Shown: positions 28,434 to 36,505 of the stretch, one piece after another | Layout: each line of letters begins with the position of its first letter | Numbering within the stretch: the stretch's first letter is position 1 | From: Erythrobacter mangrovi | GTDB taxonomy: Bacteria; Pseudomonadota; Alphaproteobacteria; Sphingomonadales; Sphingomonadaceae | Reading direction: 5' to 3' | Assembly (NCBI RefSeq): GCF_013260645.1 | Contig: NZ_CP053921.1 | Coordinates: 1,805,763-1,869,762 of the forward strand | Length of the DNA stretch: 64,000 bases | The notes under the pieces: model-generated | Told to the model about the DNA's origin: nothing | Seen by the model: the letters and a program-made list of their open reading frames with translations, nothing else | Databases searched by the model: none | Position numbers and translations under genes: made by a program

Positions 28434-29591
28434 TCAGAACTTGGCGGGGGCGTTGTCCACTACCACGACACTTCCGGCACGTGCTTCGCGCACTTCCATT
28501 GCCCGCTCGACCACGCCGGTCCGGGCGAACCGGAATGCGCCATCAAGGCCCAGGAAGCCGTCTTCGCTGCGCAGGGCGGCAAGCGGGAAGTTGGTGCCCA
28601 CCTTCCAATCGCGGGCGACGCGGAGGGTTAATAGCACCGCGTCGTAACCGAGCGTCGCGATACGGTAGGGCTGGCTGCCGAAACGAGCCTCATAGCTATC
28701 AACAAAGCGCTTGTACCGCGCGTCCGAAACGGCGGAGAACAAAGCGCCGCGCATCGATGTGGCGCGGGCCACCGAGCTTTCACCGCTCCACAATTCGGTG
28801 CCGAGCAACAGGGTATTGCCTGCACCGCCGGGCTTGAGCACAGCGGCTGCCTGCTCTGCCAGTCGAGCGCCGTCGGCGATCAGGACGGTATCGTAACCAC
28901 CATGTACCTTGAGCCGTTCAGCGGCACTCACGATCGACGTGTTCCCTCGCGAATAGCGCTCGGTCCAGACCACGTTACCACCGTAGGCAGCCACCGATCG
29001 GCGCATGGCCTCTTCTGCCCGGACGCCATAATCGCCATCGGGCGCAAGGATGGCGAAGTTCTGGGCGCCGCGATTCCTGACATACTGCATAGTCCGCATG
29101 ATCGACTGTTCGGGCACATGCCCCATCACGAAGACGTCCGGGCCCGCAGCGTTGGTGTCATTGGAGAACGAGATCACAGGCACATTGGCGGGGCGCGCAA
29201 CCGATAGGACCGAAGGGATGTTGCTCCCCAGCAGCGGTCCAAGAATCAGCTTGTTGCCTTCGCTGACCGCCTGCTTGGCCGCCGCATCGACCCCGGCCGC
29301 AGTATCATAGGTCGTTATGCGTAGGTTGCTGGCATTGGTGTCCAGCAAAGCCATGGTCGTCGCATTGGCGATGGCCAGTCCCACATTGCCGTTGTCGCCT
29401 GACATCGGGACGAGCAGCGCGATACGATGACGGGTCAGGTCTTCGGGCAGCACTGTGTCGCTTGGTTCGGCAGTCGGTGTTGGTGCCGGAGCCGGGCGCT
29501 CGGCACCTTTGGGGATGATCGAACAGCCCGCCAACAGGGCGGCTAGTCCCGCGGTCACGATTGTCCGACGGTCGATTGTCCAGCGCTTCAT
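28434..29591 (-). CDS. LppC-like / periplasmic-binding-protein-fold lipoprotein
   Basis: The 385-residue protein begins with a lipoprotein signal (AGLAALLAGC, lipidated Cys23) and a Pro/Ala-rich linker, then a type I periplasmic binding-protein fold (HRIALLVPMSGDNGNVGLAIANA and, near residue 115, LILGPLLGS). This matches the LppC/penicillin-binding-protein activator group, which in enterobacteria stimulates PBP1A from the outer membrane. The family also contains branched-chain amino acid binding relatives, so the role in peptidoglycan synthesis is inferred. It is divergent from rsmI by about 19 bases, the same neighbour order (LppC-rsmI-yraN) as in many proteobacteria, which strengthens the assignment. 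Confidence 0.85.
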   Translation of the reverse strand: MKRWTIDRRTIVTAGLAALLAGCSIIPKGAERPAPAPTPTAEPSDTVLPEDLTRHRIALLVPMSGDNGNVGLAIANATTMALLDTNASNLRITTYDTAAGVDAAAKQAVSEGNKLILGPLLGSNIPSVLSVARPANVPVISFSNDTNAAGPDVFVMGHVPEQSIMRTMQYVRNRGAQNFAILAPDGDYGVRAEEAMRRSVAAYGGNVVWTERYSRGNTSIVSAAERLKVHGGYDTVLIADGARLAEQAAAVLKPGGAGNTLLLGTELWSGESSVARATSMRGALFSAVSDARYKRFVDSYEARFGSQPYRIATLGYDAVLLTLRVARDWKVGTNFPLAALRSEDGFLGLDGAFRFARTGVVERAMEVREARAGSVVVVDNAPAKF

Positions 29592-29610
29592 CTTGCGGCG
29601 TCCCTCTGCA

Positions 29611-30480
29611 ATGGTTCATGGGGGTCAGGTGAGCGATCCCCACCTCCCCGAAGATAGCCTCGATCCGGGGCTCTATATCGTTGCGACCCCGATCGGCAAC
29701 CTTGGCGACATAACCTTGCGCGCGATCGAGGTGCTGCGCGGCTGCGACGCTGTAGCCTGCGAAGATACGCGCGTCACCGGCAAGCTGCTGAGGCATCTCG
29801 GCATCTCCAAGCCACTGTGGCGCTATGACGATCATAGCGAGCATCGTGACCGCAATCGCCTGGTTGAGTCGATGCGAACACGCGCAGTCGCATTGGTCAG
29901 CGATGCGGGTACTCCCCTCGTCAGCGACCCCGGGTATCGCCTGGTCAACGACTGCCGGGCAGAGGGCATACCGATCACCGCGGCTCCTGGAGCCTGTGCC
30001 GCAGTGATGGGTCTTTCGCTGTCCGGCCTTCCCAACGACCGGTTCCTGTTCGCGGGTTTCCTGCCCGCCAAGGACAAGGCGCGCCGCGAAATGTTGGAGG
30101 AATTGTCCGTCGTCGATACCACGCTGGTTTTCTACGAAACGGCACCGCGCCTGCTCAAATCGCTGGAATCGATCCGTGCGATCCTGCCCGATCGCGAGGT
30201 TGCTGTGGGCCGGGAACTGACAAAGCTGCACGAGGAAATGCGCCGTGGCCTGCCTGACGGGTTGATGGCCTATTATGAGGCCAATCCACCCAGGGGGGAA
30301 ATCGTCCTGCTGGTTGGCCCGCCGCCAGTGCGTGTGATGTCGAAAGCGGACGGGGATACGCTGTTGGCCGAGGCTCTTGAGACGATGAAGCCTTCGCAGG
30401 CAGCCGCCCATGTGGCCAAGTCTACCGGTCTCGACCGCAAGGCTCTCTACGCCCGGGCGCTGGAATTGCGCCACGAATGA
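29611..30480 (+). CDS. rsmI: 16S rRNA (cytidine1402-2'-O)-methyltransferase
   Basis: RsmI methylates the ribose of C1402 in the ribosomal decoding centre. The tetrapyrrole-methylase fold is clear: GLYIVATPIGNLGDIT starts the domain, CEDTRVTGKLL follows, then LVSDAGTPLVSDPG and the SAM-contacting block PNDRFLFAGFLP. The length, 289 residues, is normal. I used the ATG at 29611; a GTG at 29629 with GGGGG just upstream is an equally possible start. The end overlaps yraN by ATGA (30477-30480). The divergent neighbour is an LppC-like lipoprotein, a conserved arrangement. Confidence 0.93.
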   Translation: MVHGGQVSDPHLPEDSLDPGLYIVATPIGNLGDITLRAIEVLRGCDAVACEDTRVTGKLLRHLGISKPLWRYDDHSEHRDRNRLVESMRTRAVALVSDAGTPLVSDPGYRLVNDCRAEGIPITAAPGACAAVMGLSLSGLPNDRFLFAGFLPAKDKARREMLEELSVVDTTLVFYETAPRLLKSLESIRAILPDREVAVGRELTKLHEEMRRGLPDGLMAYYEANPPRGEIVLLVGPPPVRVMSKADGDTLLAEALETMKPSQAAAHVAKSTGLDRKALYARALELRHE

Positions 30481-30827
30481 AGCGCCAGATTGCCGAGAAA
30501 AGCGGGCGGGATGGTGAGACGCGTGCCGCATTCTGGCTCCGCGCGAAAGGCTGGCAGATTCTCGATCGGAGGGTGAAGACCCCCGTTGGCGAGATCGATT
30601 TGGTAGCACGGCGTGGCAAGCTCGTCGCATTCGTTGAGGTCAAGTGGCGCAAGCGGCGGGGGGAGCTCGACCATGCGATTGACGAATACCGCCTGGCACG
30701 AGTGGCCGCAGCGGTCGAAGCGGTGGCGCATCGCTATGCGCAGAACGGCGAGGACCTAAGGATCGACGTTATCCTCCTTGCGCCGGGCGCCTTCCCTCGC
30801 CACATCGCCAACGCTTGGCAGCCTTGA
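30477..30827 (+). CDS. yraN: YraN/UPF0102 family protein
   Basis: The 116-residue product belongs to the UPF0102 family, small proteins with an endonuclease-like fold whose role is not established. The catalytic-like residues are in PVGEIDLVARRGKLVAFVEVKWR, where Asp and the ExK pair match the Holliday-junction-resolvase-like fold. The start overlaps the rsmI stop (ATGA). The rsmI-yraN-gshB order is found in many proteobacteria, so this is a resident operon. No signal peptide or membrane segment is present. Confidence 0.92.
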   Translation: MKRQIAEKSGRDGETRAAFWLRAKGWQILDRRVKTPVGEIDLVARRGKLVAFVEVKWRKRRGELDHAIDEYRLARVAAAVEAVAHRYAQNGEDLRIDVILLAPGAFPRHIANAWQP

Positions 30828-30836
30828 GGAGTTCGC

Positions 30837-31805
30837 ATGCCGTTACGCGTCGCCGTCCAGATGGACCCGCTGGAGACCATCAATATCGCGGGCGATAGCT
30901 CGTTTGCCCTTATGCTCTCGGCGCAGACCCGCGGACATGAAATCTGGCACTACGACGTGGCATCGCTCGCCTATGAAAGCGATGGCACGCCCCAAGGCCG
31001 GATCACGGCCCACGCCGCCCCAGTGACGGTTCAGCGCGTGACAGGCGCTCACTACACGGCAGGCGAGCGCCGCGGAATCGACCTAGCCCGCGATATCGAC
31101 GTGATCCTGATGCGTCAGGACCCACCGTTCCACCTGGGCTACATCAGCGCAGCATTCCTGCTCGATCGGCTCAAAGGCACCACGCTGGTAGCGAACGATC
31201 CGCGCGAGGTCGTCAACGCGCCCGAGAAGATGTTCGTGCTCGACTATGCGCGGTTCATGCCGCCGACGCTGGTCGCACGCAGGCTCGAGGATATTCGCGA
31301 GTTCCAGCAGAAGCATGGCGCCGTAGTGGTCAAGCCGCTCCACGGCAACGGCGGCAAGGCGATCTTCCGCATCGATGCGGAGGGCACCAACCTGTCTGCG
31401 CTGTCCGAAGTCTTCAATCAGACCTGGCCGGAACCGCACATGGTCCAGCCCTTCCTTCCCGAAGTGGCCGAAGGCGACAAGCGCATCGTACTGATCGACG
31501 GCGAATTTGCCGGGGCAATCAACAGGTTCCCTGGTGAAGGTGAATTCCGGTCGAACCTGGCCCAAGGCGGACATGCCGAAGCGACGACGTTGACGGCTCG
31601 CGAGGAAGAGATCTGCGCAACAATGGGGCCTGAGCTCAAGCGGCGGGGGCTGGTATTCGTAGGCATCGACGTAATCGGCGGCCAATGGCTGACCGAAATC
31701 AACGTCACCTCGCCAACCGGCATCGTCGCGATCGACAAGTTCAACGGCACCGACACGCCCGGTCGCATCTGGGACGCGATCGAGCGCAGGCACGCGAACC
31801 TGTAG
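30837..31805 (+). CDS. gshB: Glutathione synthetase
   Basis: GshB joins gamma-glutamylcysteine and glycine using ATP, the second step of glutathione synthesis. The 322-residue protein has the prokaryotic N-terminal domain (RVAVQMDPLETINIAGDSSF), RQDPPFHLGYISAAFLLD near residue 94, and the ATP-grasp domain with VVKPLHGNGGKAIFRI near 165 and the C-terminal EINVTSPTGI. GAGGAG stands at Shine-Dalgarno distance before the ATG at 30837, nine bases after the yraN stop. It is third in the rsmI-yraN-gshB-dedA run. Confidence 0.96.
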   Translation: MPLRVAVQMDPLETINIAGDSSFALMLSAQTRGHEIWHYDVASLAYESDGTPQGRITAHAAPVTVQRVTGAHYTAGERRGIDLARDIDVILMRQDPPFHLGYISAAFLLDRLKGTTLVANDPREVVNAPEKMFVLDYARFMPPTLVARRLEDIREFQQKHGAVVVKPLHGNGGKAIFRIDAEGTNLSALSEVFNQTWPEPHMVQPFLPEVAEGDKRIVLIDGEFAGAINRFPGEGEFRSNLAQGGHAEATTLTAREEEICATMGPELKRRGLVFVGIDVIGGQWLTEINVTSPTGIVAIDKFNGTDTPGRIWDAIERRHANL

Positions 31806-31828
31806 CCGCGGGGCGCGTTGGTCCACCA

Positions 31829-32437
31829 GTGAACACTTTCATTCTCGAGACCATCGCCGCGGGCGGTTACGTCGGCATTTTCGTGCTGATGGCGCTGGAG
31901 AACATCTTCCCGCCCTTGCCCTCGGAAATCATCATGGGCTTCGGGGGTGTGCTCGTCGCGCGTGGCCAGATGGCATTTCTGCCCCTGCTGATCATCGGAA
32001 CCGTCGGCACCACGGTCGGAAATTACTTCTGGTACTGGATCGGTCGTCGTTGGAACGAGAGCGATCTGCGCCGGTTCATCGATGCTTATGGCCGGTGGCT
32101 GACCTTCGAATGGGCAGACTTTGAAAAAGCGCGCCGACGTTTCCGGCGCAATGGCGAATGGATCGTGTTCCTTCTTCGATTTTCACCGTTCCTGCGGACG
32201 ATCATCTCGCTCCCGGCGGGTCTCGCGCATATGCATATCGGCCGGTTCCTGCTGTTTACCTTCCTGGGCTCGCTGGTCTGGAACGGAGCGCTCATCGCGG
32301 GGGGCAGTTCCTTGGCGCATCTGATGACGCCGTACGAAACCGCCGCAGGATGGGTCGTGGGCGGGTTCCTGGGTGCTGGTGTGCTCTGGTATCTCTACCG
32401 GGTAATTACCTGGAAACCCCGCGTCGACGCCGGTTAG
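31829..32437 (+). CDS. DedA family membrane protein
   Basis: This 202-residue membrane protein is of the DedA/SNARE-associated family, whose members move undecaprenyl phosphate or phospholipids between leaflets. The N-terminal block MALENIFPPLPSEIIMGFGG carries the family acidic residues, and the later FLLRFSPFLRTIISLPAGLAHM holds the conserved arginines and the GxxxM segment. I took the GTG at 31829 as start because it opens directly on the first hydrophobic segment; no ATG occurs before the conserved region. No clear Shine-Dalgarno is visible. The stop overlaps that of xerC (TTAG). Confidence 0.9.
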   Translation: MNTFILETIAAGGYVGIFVLMALENIFPPLPSEIIMGFGGVLVARGQMAFLPLLIIGTVGTTVGNYFWYWIGRRWNESDLRRFIDAYGRWLTFEWADFEKARRRFRRNGEWIVFLLRFSPFLRTIISLPAGLAHMHIGRFLLFTFLGSLVWNGALIAGGSSLAHLMTPYETAAGWVVGGFLGAGVLWYLYRVITWKPRVDAG

Positions 32438-33330
32438 TCACGCTCACGCGGATGCGCGTTGCGATAGGTGTCGAGCAGGGTCGCCGCATCGACCTTGGTG
32501 TAGATCTGTGTCGAGCCGAGGCTTGCATGGCCAAGCAATTCCTGGAGGCTCCGCAGGTCCGCCCCGGCACCGAGCAGGTGGGTCGCAAAGCTGTGGCGCA
32601 AGGCATGGGGCGTCGCGGTGTCGGGCAGACCAAGTGCCTTGCGCGCTCTTGCGGTCGCCTTCTGCACCATCCCTTGACCAAGCGGGCCACCGCGCGCTCC
32701 GCGAAACAGGGGCCCCTCCTTGCCGAGAGTCCAGGGACAGCGCCGAACATACTCAGCCACGGCATCCCGGACGATCGGCAGGATCGGGACGACCCTCTGC
32801 TTGCCACCCTTACCGGTTACCGTGAGACGCTCACCCAGTGGATAATCGGCACCCGTCAGCGAAAGTGCCTCGGCGATCCGCATTCCGGCACCGTACAGCA
32901 AGAGCAGCACGGCACGGTCGCGCGCACCGGTCCAGTCTTCCAAGGCAATCGCCTCGACCGTTTCTGCCAAGGCCAGTGCATCGTCCGGCGTGACGGGGCG
33001 GGGCAGGCCCTTCTTGACCCGTGGCCCACGGAGGCGGGGCGGTTCAGTGCTTTCGCGCCCCGCCTGTACTCTGGCGAAAGCGATGAAGCCCTTGATCGCC
33101 GATAGCTCCCGTGCCGCAGAGGCATTCGACAAGCCATCAGCTCGCCGAGCAGCGATATGCGAGCGCAGCCGTGTCGCCGTGACGTCCGCGACGTCATCCC
33201 AGTTGTCGAAGCCAAGTCCAACCAAAAGACGTTCCGCTGCTTTGGCATAGGCGCGCACGGTATGCGGTGAGCGTCGGCGGGCGAGGGCCAGATGGTGGTG
33301 CCATGCCTCGAGCAGGTCGGTGCGGCTCAT
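32434..33330 (-). CDS. xerC: Tyrosine recombinase XerC
   Basis: XerC and XerD resolve chromosome dimers at dif. This 298-residue protein has an N-terminal SAM-like core-binding domain (about residues 1-95) and a catalytic domain with all active-site residues: Arg151 in GAGMRIAEAL, Lys174 in TGKGGKQRV, HALRH near 238, LGHASLG near 262 and the Tyr nucleophile in STQIYT. It is chromosomal rather than phage-borne: the neighbours are housekeeping genes, and the start overlaps the hemW stop by ATGA (33327-33330). I chose the ATG at 33330, next to that overlap. Confidence 0.92.
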   Translation of the reverse strand: MSRTDLLEAWHHHLALARRRSPHTVRAYAKAAERLLVGLGFDNWDDVADVTATRLRSHIAARRADGLSNASAARELSAIKGFIAFARVQAGRESTEPPRLRGPRVKKGLPRPVTPDDALALAETVEAIALEDWTGARDRAVLLLLYGAGMRIAEALSLTGADYPLGERLTVTGKGGKQRVVPILPIVRDAVAEYVRRCPWTLGKEGPLFRGARGGPLGQGMVQKATARARKALGLPDTATPHALRHSFATHLLGAGADLRSLQELLGHASLGSTQIYTKVDAATLLDTYRNAHPRERD

Positions 33331-34481
33331 GGCGTCACCAGTTCCGCGCGGACCAGTTCGCCGAGCAGCGCATCGAGCAAGGGCATGCCTTGCGACGTGA
33401 CGCCAATTCGTCCCGATGTCTCCCAAACCAGTCCAAGGTCGCGATAAAGCGCAAGCTTTGCATCATCGATCAAGTCCGGCTGCGTGACGCCGAAGCTCCG
33501 GGCCAAAGCGTCTAGATCAATCCCTTCGGCGAGCCGTAGGCCCATCAGCAAGGCTTCCGAAGCCTGCTCACGCCGATCGAGATCTCGCGCCTCCGCGATG
33601 CCGTGACCTTCCGACGTCACGGCAGCGAGGAAGTTCTCCGGCTTCTTGTGACGAACCGTCGCGACGTTGCCGCGTCGCCCATGTGCCCCGGGACCGATGC
33701 CGACATAACCCTGGTAACGCCAGTAAGTGAGGTTGTGACGACTCTCCTGCCCCAGCCTGGCGTGATTGCTCACTTCGTAAGCCGGCAAGCCATGAGCCGA
33801 CGTCATGTCGCGCGTGACGGCGAAGAGGTCTGCCGCATGATCATCGTCCAGCGGAGTGAATACGCCGCGCCGAACGTCGGTCGCGAACCGCGTCGCGGGC
33901 TCGATCGTCAACTGGTAGAGCGACAGGTGGTCGGTCCCCAACGCAAGGGCATCACCGAGTTCCTGGCTCCACTCCGCTTCGGTCTGGCCAGGTCGTGCAT
34001 AGATGAGATCGATCGATACACGATCGAAATGGCGCTGCGCGGCTTCGACGGCGCGGAGCGCTTCATCGACCCCGTGAAGCCTGCCGAGAAATTGCAGCAC
34101 CTCATCGCGAAGTGACTGCACCCCGAGGGAAACTCTATTCACCCCGGACGTTGCAAGCATGGCGAAATTCGCTGCTTCGACCGACGATGGGTTGGCCTCG
34201 AGGGTTATTTCGATGTCCGCTTCGAAACCCCACAGGGCCTCCGCTTCGGTCAGCAGCCGCGAGACCAACGCAGGCGGCATAAGCGATGGAGTTCCGCCAC
34301 CAAAAAAGATACTTGCTAGTGATTCTTCAGATTTGTCCGCAGCTGCTTCATGCCGCATGTCGGCGAGTAGCGCGGCTTCCCATGCGGTTATGTCGGCGTT
34401 GGCGCGCACATGGCTGTTGAAGTCGCAATAGGGGCACTTTGCGAGACAGAAAGGCCAATGAATATAAAGTGCGCGAGCCAA
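33327..34481 (-). CDS. hemW: Radical SAM protein HemW (heme chaperone)
   Basis: HemW is a radical-SAM family heme-binding chaperone once annotated as coproporphyrinogen oxidase. The 384-residue protein opens with ARALYIHWPFC and the cluster motif CLAKCPYC (cysteines at 12, 16 and 19). FFGGGTPSLM, LYQLTIEPATRF and YWRYQGYVGIGPGAHG are further family blocks. I chose the TTG at 34481 because the conserved N-terminus begins there and GAAGG stands five bases upstream; longer starts (ATG at 34559) add a low-complexity Ser-rich extension and would overlap the divergent CAP gene. It is coupled to xerC by an ATGA overlap. Confidence 0.9.
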   Translation of the reverse strand: MARALYIHWPFCLAKCPYCDFNSHVRANADITAWEAALLADMRHEAAADKSEESLASIFFGGGTPSLMPPALVSRLLTEAEALWGFEADIEITLEANPSSVEAANFAMLATSGVNRVSLGVQSLRDEVLQFLGRLHGVDEALRAVEAAQRHFDRVSIDLIYARPGQTEAEWSQELGDALALGTDHLSLYQLTIEPATRFATDVRRGVFTPLDDDHAADLFAVTRDMTSAHGLPAYEVSNHARLGQESRHNLTYWRYQGYVGIGPGAHGRRGNVATVRHKKPENFLAAVTSEGHGIAEARDLDRREQASEALLMGLRLAEGIDLDALARSFGVTQPDLIDDAKLALYRDLGLVWETSGRIGVTSQGMPLLDALLGELVRAELVTP

Positions 34482-34528
34482 GGATGCCTTCAGAGATTTT
34501 TTACTCGGCCGAAAGAAACTCGCGACCG

Positions 34529-35065
34529 ATGAGCAGGATGAAGAAGTGGGTTGCGCCATTTCTGAGCGCGGTGGGCATGGCTTGTGCCACGAGCGTAGCC
34601 ATGGCTGCAAGCGGCTCTGCACCACTGGCCCCTGCTAACCCGCAGCTCGCCAGACGGATCCTCGCCACTCACAATGCTGAGCGCGAGCGGCTGCATTTGC
34701 CCGCACTGCGCTGGAACGGCAAGCTTGAACGCGAGGCCGCACAATGGGCCCAATCCCTCTCGCAACGGGGCGTGGTGCAGCACGATTCTGACGGCGCGCG
34801 CAATGGCACCGGAGAGAACCTGTGGATGGGTACCGCAGGGTATTGGATGGTCGAGGACATCGTCGAGATGTTCATCGCGGAAAAAGCGAACTTCCATTCC
34901 GGCACGTTCCCGCACATTTCGAGAACCGGCAATTGGGCCGATGTCGGCCACTATTCGCAAGTGGTATGGCGCGATACGCGGGAGGTTGGCTGCGCGCTCG
35001 TGACCGGCCGCGGCAATGACGTGCTGGTTTGCCGCTACTGGCCTGCGGGCAATGTGTGGGGCTAG
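34529..35065 (+). CDS. Secreted CAP-domain (SCP/PR-1-like) protein
   Basis: The 178-residue product has a signal peptide (MSRMKKWVAPFLSAV, cleavage after SVAMA) and a CAP domain. Family motifs are visible: THNAERERLHLPAL, the His/Glu region VVQHDSDGARNGTGENLWMG, and HYSQVVWRDTREVGCA followed by VCRYWPAGNVWG. Bacterial CAP proteins are secreted and of unknown role. It interrupts the rdgB/hemW neighbourhood in the opposite direction. Another start at 34538 is possible. The stop lies inside a 10-base hairpin shared with rdgB. Confidence 0.9.
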   Translation: MSRMKKWVAPFLSAVGMACATSVAMAASGSAPLAPANPQLARRILATHNAERERLHLPALRWNGKLEREAAQWAQSLSQRGVVQHDSDGARNGTGENLWMGTAGYWMVEDIVEMFIAEKANFHSGTFPHISRTGNWADVGHYSQVVWRDTREVGCALVTGRGNDVLVCRYWPAGNVWG

Positions 35066-35081
35066 AAAGCCTTCTAGCCCC
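35058..35081. terminator. Bidirectional hairpin terminator between CAP and rdgB genes
   Basis: GGGGCTAGAA (35058-35067) and TTCTAGCCCC (35072-35081) form a perfect 10-base stem with the loop AGCC. The CAP stop codon (35063-35065) is inside the left arm, and the rdgB stop begins at the next base after the right arm. No T-tract follows, so it may work by stem strength alone or as an mRNA 3' end. Confidence 0.6.
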
Positions 35082-35708
35082 TCAGCCGAATTGCTCCGCC
35101 ACCAGCTTGGCGAAAGCATCGGCACGGTGGCTGATCGCGTGCTTCTCCGCCGGGTCCAGCTCTGCCATCGTCACATCGCGGCCAATGGGCACGAACACCG
35201 GATCATAGCCGAAACCCATCGTGCCGCGCGGGGGCCAGGCCAGAGTGCCCGCCACGCTGCCTTCGTAGATCGCATATTCGCCATCAGGCCAAGCTAGCGC
35301 GAGCACGCAATGGAATGCGCAGGATCGATCGACGTCGGCTCCCTGCTGCTGGAGCATTCCTTCGACCTTGCCCATCGCCATGTACCAGTCACGCCCGGGT
35401 TCGCCTTCGAACCATTGCCGCTCGGCCCAGTCGGCGGTGTAGACCCCCGGCCGCCCGTCCAGCGCGGCGACGGACAGCCCGCTGTCATCCGCGAGTGCCA
35501 CGAGGCCCGATGCCTCTGCCGCAGCGCGCGCCTTGATCAGCGCGTTCTGGGCGAAGGTCGTCCCAATCTCGGCCGGTTCGGGCAGGCCAAGCGATCCGGC
35601 AGACAGGCATTTGACCCCGTAAGGCTCCAGCAATGCGCCGATTTCCTTGAGCTTTCCCGCATTGTGCGTGGCGATCACCAGCGAGCCCGAACCGAGACGC
35701 CGGGTCAT
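35082..35708 (-). CDS. rdgB: RdgB/HAM1 non-canonical purine NTP pyrophosphatase
   Basis: This 208-residue enzyme hydrolyses dITP, ITP and XTP to monophosphates and keeps deaminated purines out of nucleic acids. The nucleotide-binding start [13 protein letters not shown], the block [20 protein letters not shown] and the C-terminal [12 protein letters not shown] are all present. The start overlaps the rph stop by four bases (35705-35708), giving the usual rph-rdgB pair. In many alphaproteobacteria hemW follows directly; here a CAP-domain gene in opposite orientation lies between them. Confidence 0.95.
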   Translation of the reverse strand: MTRRLGSGSLVIATHNAGKLKEIGALLEPYGVKCLSAGSLGLPEPAEIGTTFAQNALIKARAAAEASGLVALADDSGLSVAALDGRPGVYTADWAERQWFEGEPGRDWYMAMGKVEGMLQQQGADVDRSCAFHCVLALAWPDGEYAIYEGSVAGTLAWPPRGTMGFGYDPVFVPIGRDVTMAELDPAEKHAISHRADAFAKLVAEQFG

Positions 35709-36421
35709 TTTCGCGTCGCCTCGTCCTGTGCCTTGAAGATCTGTGCGCAGCCGATCTGCGCCAGGCGCAAGAGACGCAGGAAGCCTTCTTCGTCGTAGGG
35801 AGCGCCTTCGGCCGTGGCTTGCGCTTCGGCGATCTTGCCGCCTTCGATGAGGACGAAGTTCGCATCGGCATCGGCGCTGCTATCCTCGGGATAGTCGAGG
35901 TCGAGCACCGGGGTACCCTGGTAAATGCCGCAGGAAATCGCGGCGACCTTGGCGGTGATCGGGTCATCCTTGATCGCACCGGACTTGAGCAGCCCGTCTA
36001 CTGCCAGGCGCAATGCCACCCAAGCGCCCGAGATCGATGCCGTGCGCGTTCCGCCGTCGGCCTGCAGCACGTCGCAATCGAGCGTGATCTGATGCTCGCC
36101 AAGGCGCTTGAGATCTACCACCGCACGCAAGCTGCGGCCGATAAGGCGCTGGATTTCCTGCGTTCTGCCGCTTTGCTTACCCTTGGCAGCTTCGCGCTGG
36201 CCGCGCGTGTGGGTAGCTCTCGGGAGCATGGAGTATTCACCGGTGACCCAGCCTTCACCCTTGCCGCGCAGCCAGGGCGGCAGTCGATCCTCGACCGACG
36301 CAGTGCACAACACGCGCGTTTCCCCGAAGCTGATCAGGCAGGAACCCTCTGCATGCTTGGTGTAGCCGGTCTCGATGGTGATGGCGCGCATTTCGTCGGG
36401 CGGGCGTCCGGAAGGTCGCAT
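35705..36421 (-). CDS. rph: Ribonuclease PH
   Basis: RNase PH is a phosphorolytic 3'-5' exoribonuclease that trims tRNA and other RNA 3' ends. The 238-residue protein begins [12 protein letters not shown] and contains [42 protein letters not shown] with the phosphate-binding arginine, and [16 protein letters not shown], all family signatures. The frame could extend to 36487, but I chose the ATG at 36421 for the conserved start. It diverges from hrcA, with promoter elements in the 84-base gap. The rdgB gene follows with an ATGA overlap. Confidence 0.96.
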   Translation of the reverse strand: MRPSGRPPDEMRAITIETGYTKHAEGSCLISFGETRVLCTASVEDRLPPWLRGKGEGWVTGEYSMLPRATHTRGQREAAKGKQSGRTQEIQRLIGRSLRAVVDLKRLGEHQITLDCDVLQADGGTRTASISGAWVALRLAVDGLLKSGAIKDDPITAKVAAISCGIYQGTPVLDLDYPEDSSADADANFVLIEGGKIAEAQATAEGAPYDEEGFLRLLRLAQIGCAQIFKAQDEATRK

Positions 36422-36470
36422 GGTTATCTCCAGTGCAGTCGAATCTCGCGGAGGCGTTTGGCGCATGACC

Positions 36471-36498
36471 CTTGAGGCCGCAAGCATGTGCGCTAGAT
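36471..36498 (+). promoter_or_regulatory. hrcA promoter, heat-shock or housekeeping type, apparently leaderless
   Basis: CTTG (36471-36474), 17 bases, then GCTAGAT (36492-36498) partly fits the alphaproteobacterial RpoH form CTTG-N17-CYTATnT. The same bases also read as TTGAGG-N16-TAGATA for a sigma-70 promoter. The hrcA ATG is at 36506 with no Shine-Dalgarno, and the predicted start of transcription falls on or next to it, so the mRNA may be leaderless. Confidence 0.5.
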
Positions 36499-36505
36499 AG
36501 ACCCC

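Noticed and set aside
32434..33330. Integrase of a mobile element
   Set aside because: Sequence, length and coupling to hemW fit chromosomal XerC; no att repeats, transposase or phage genes nearby.
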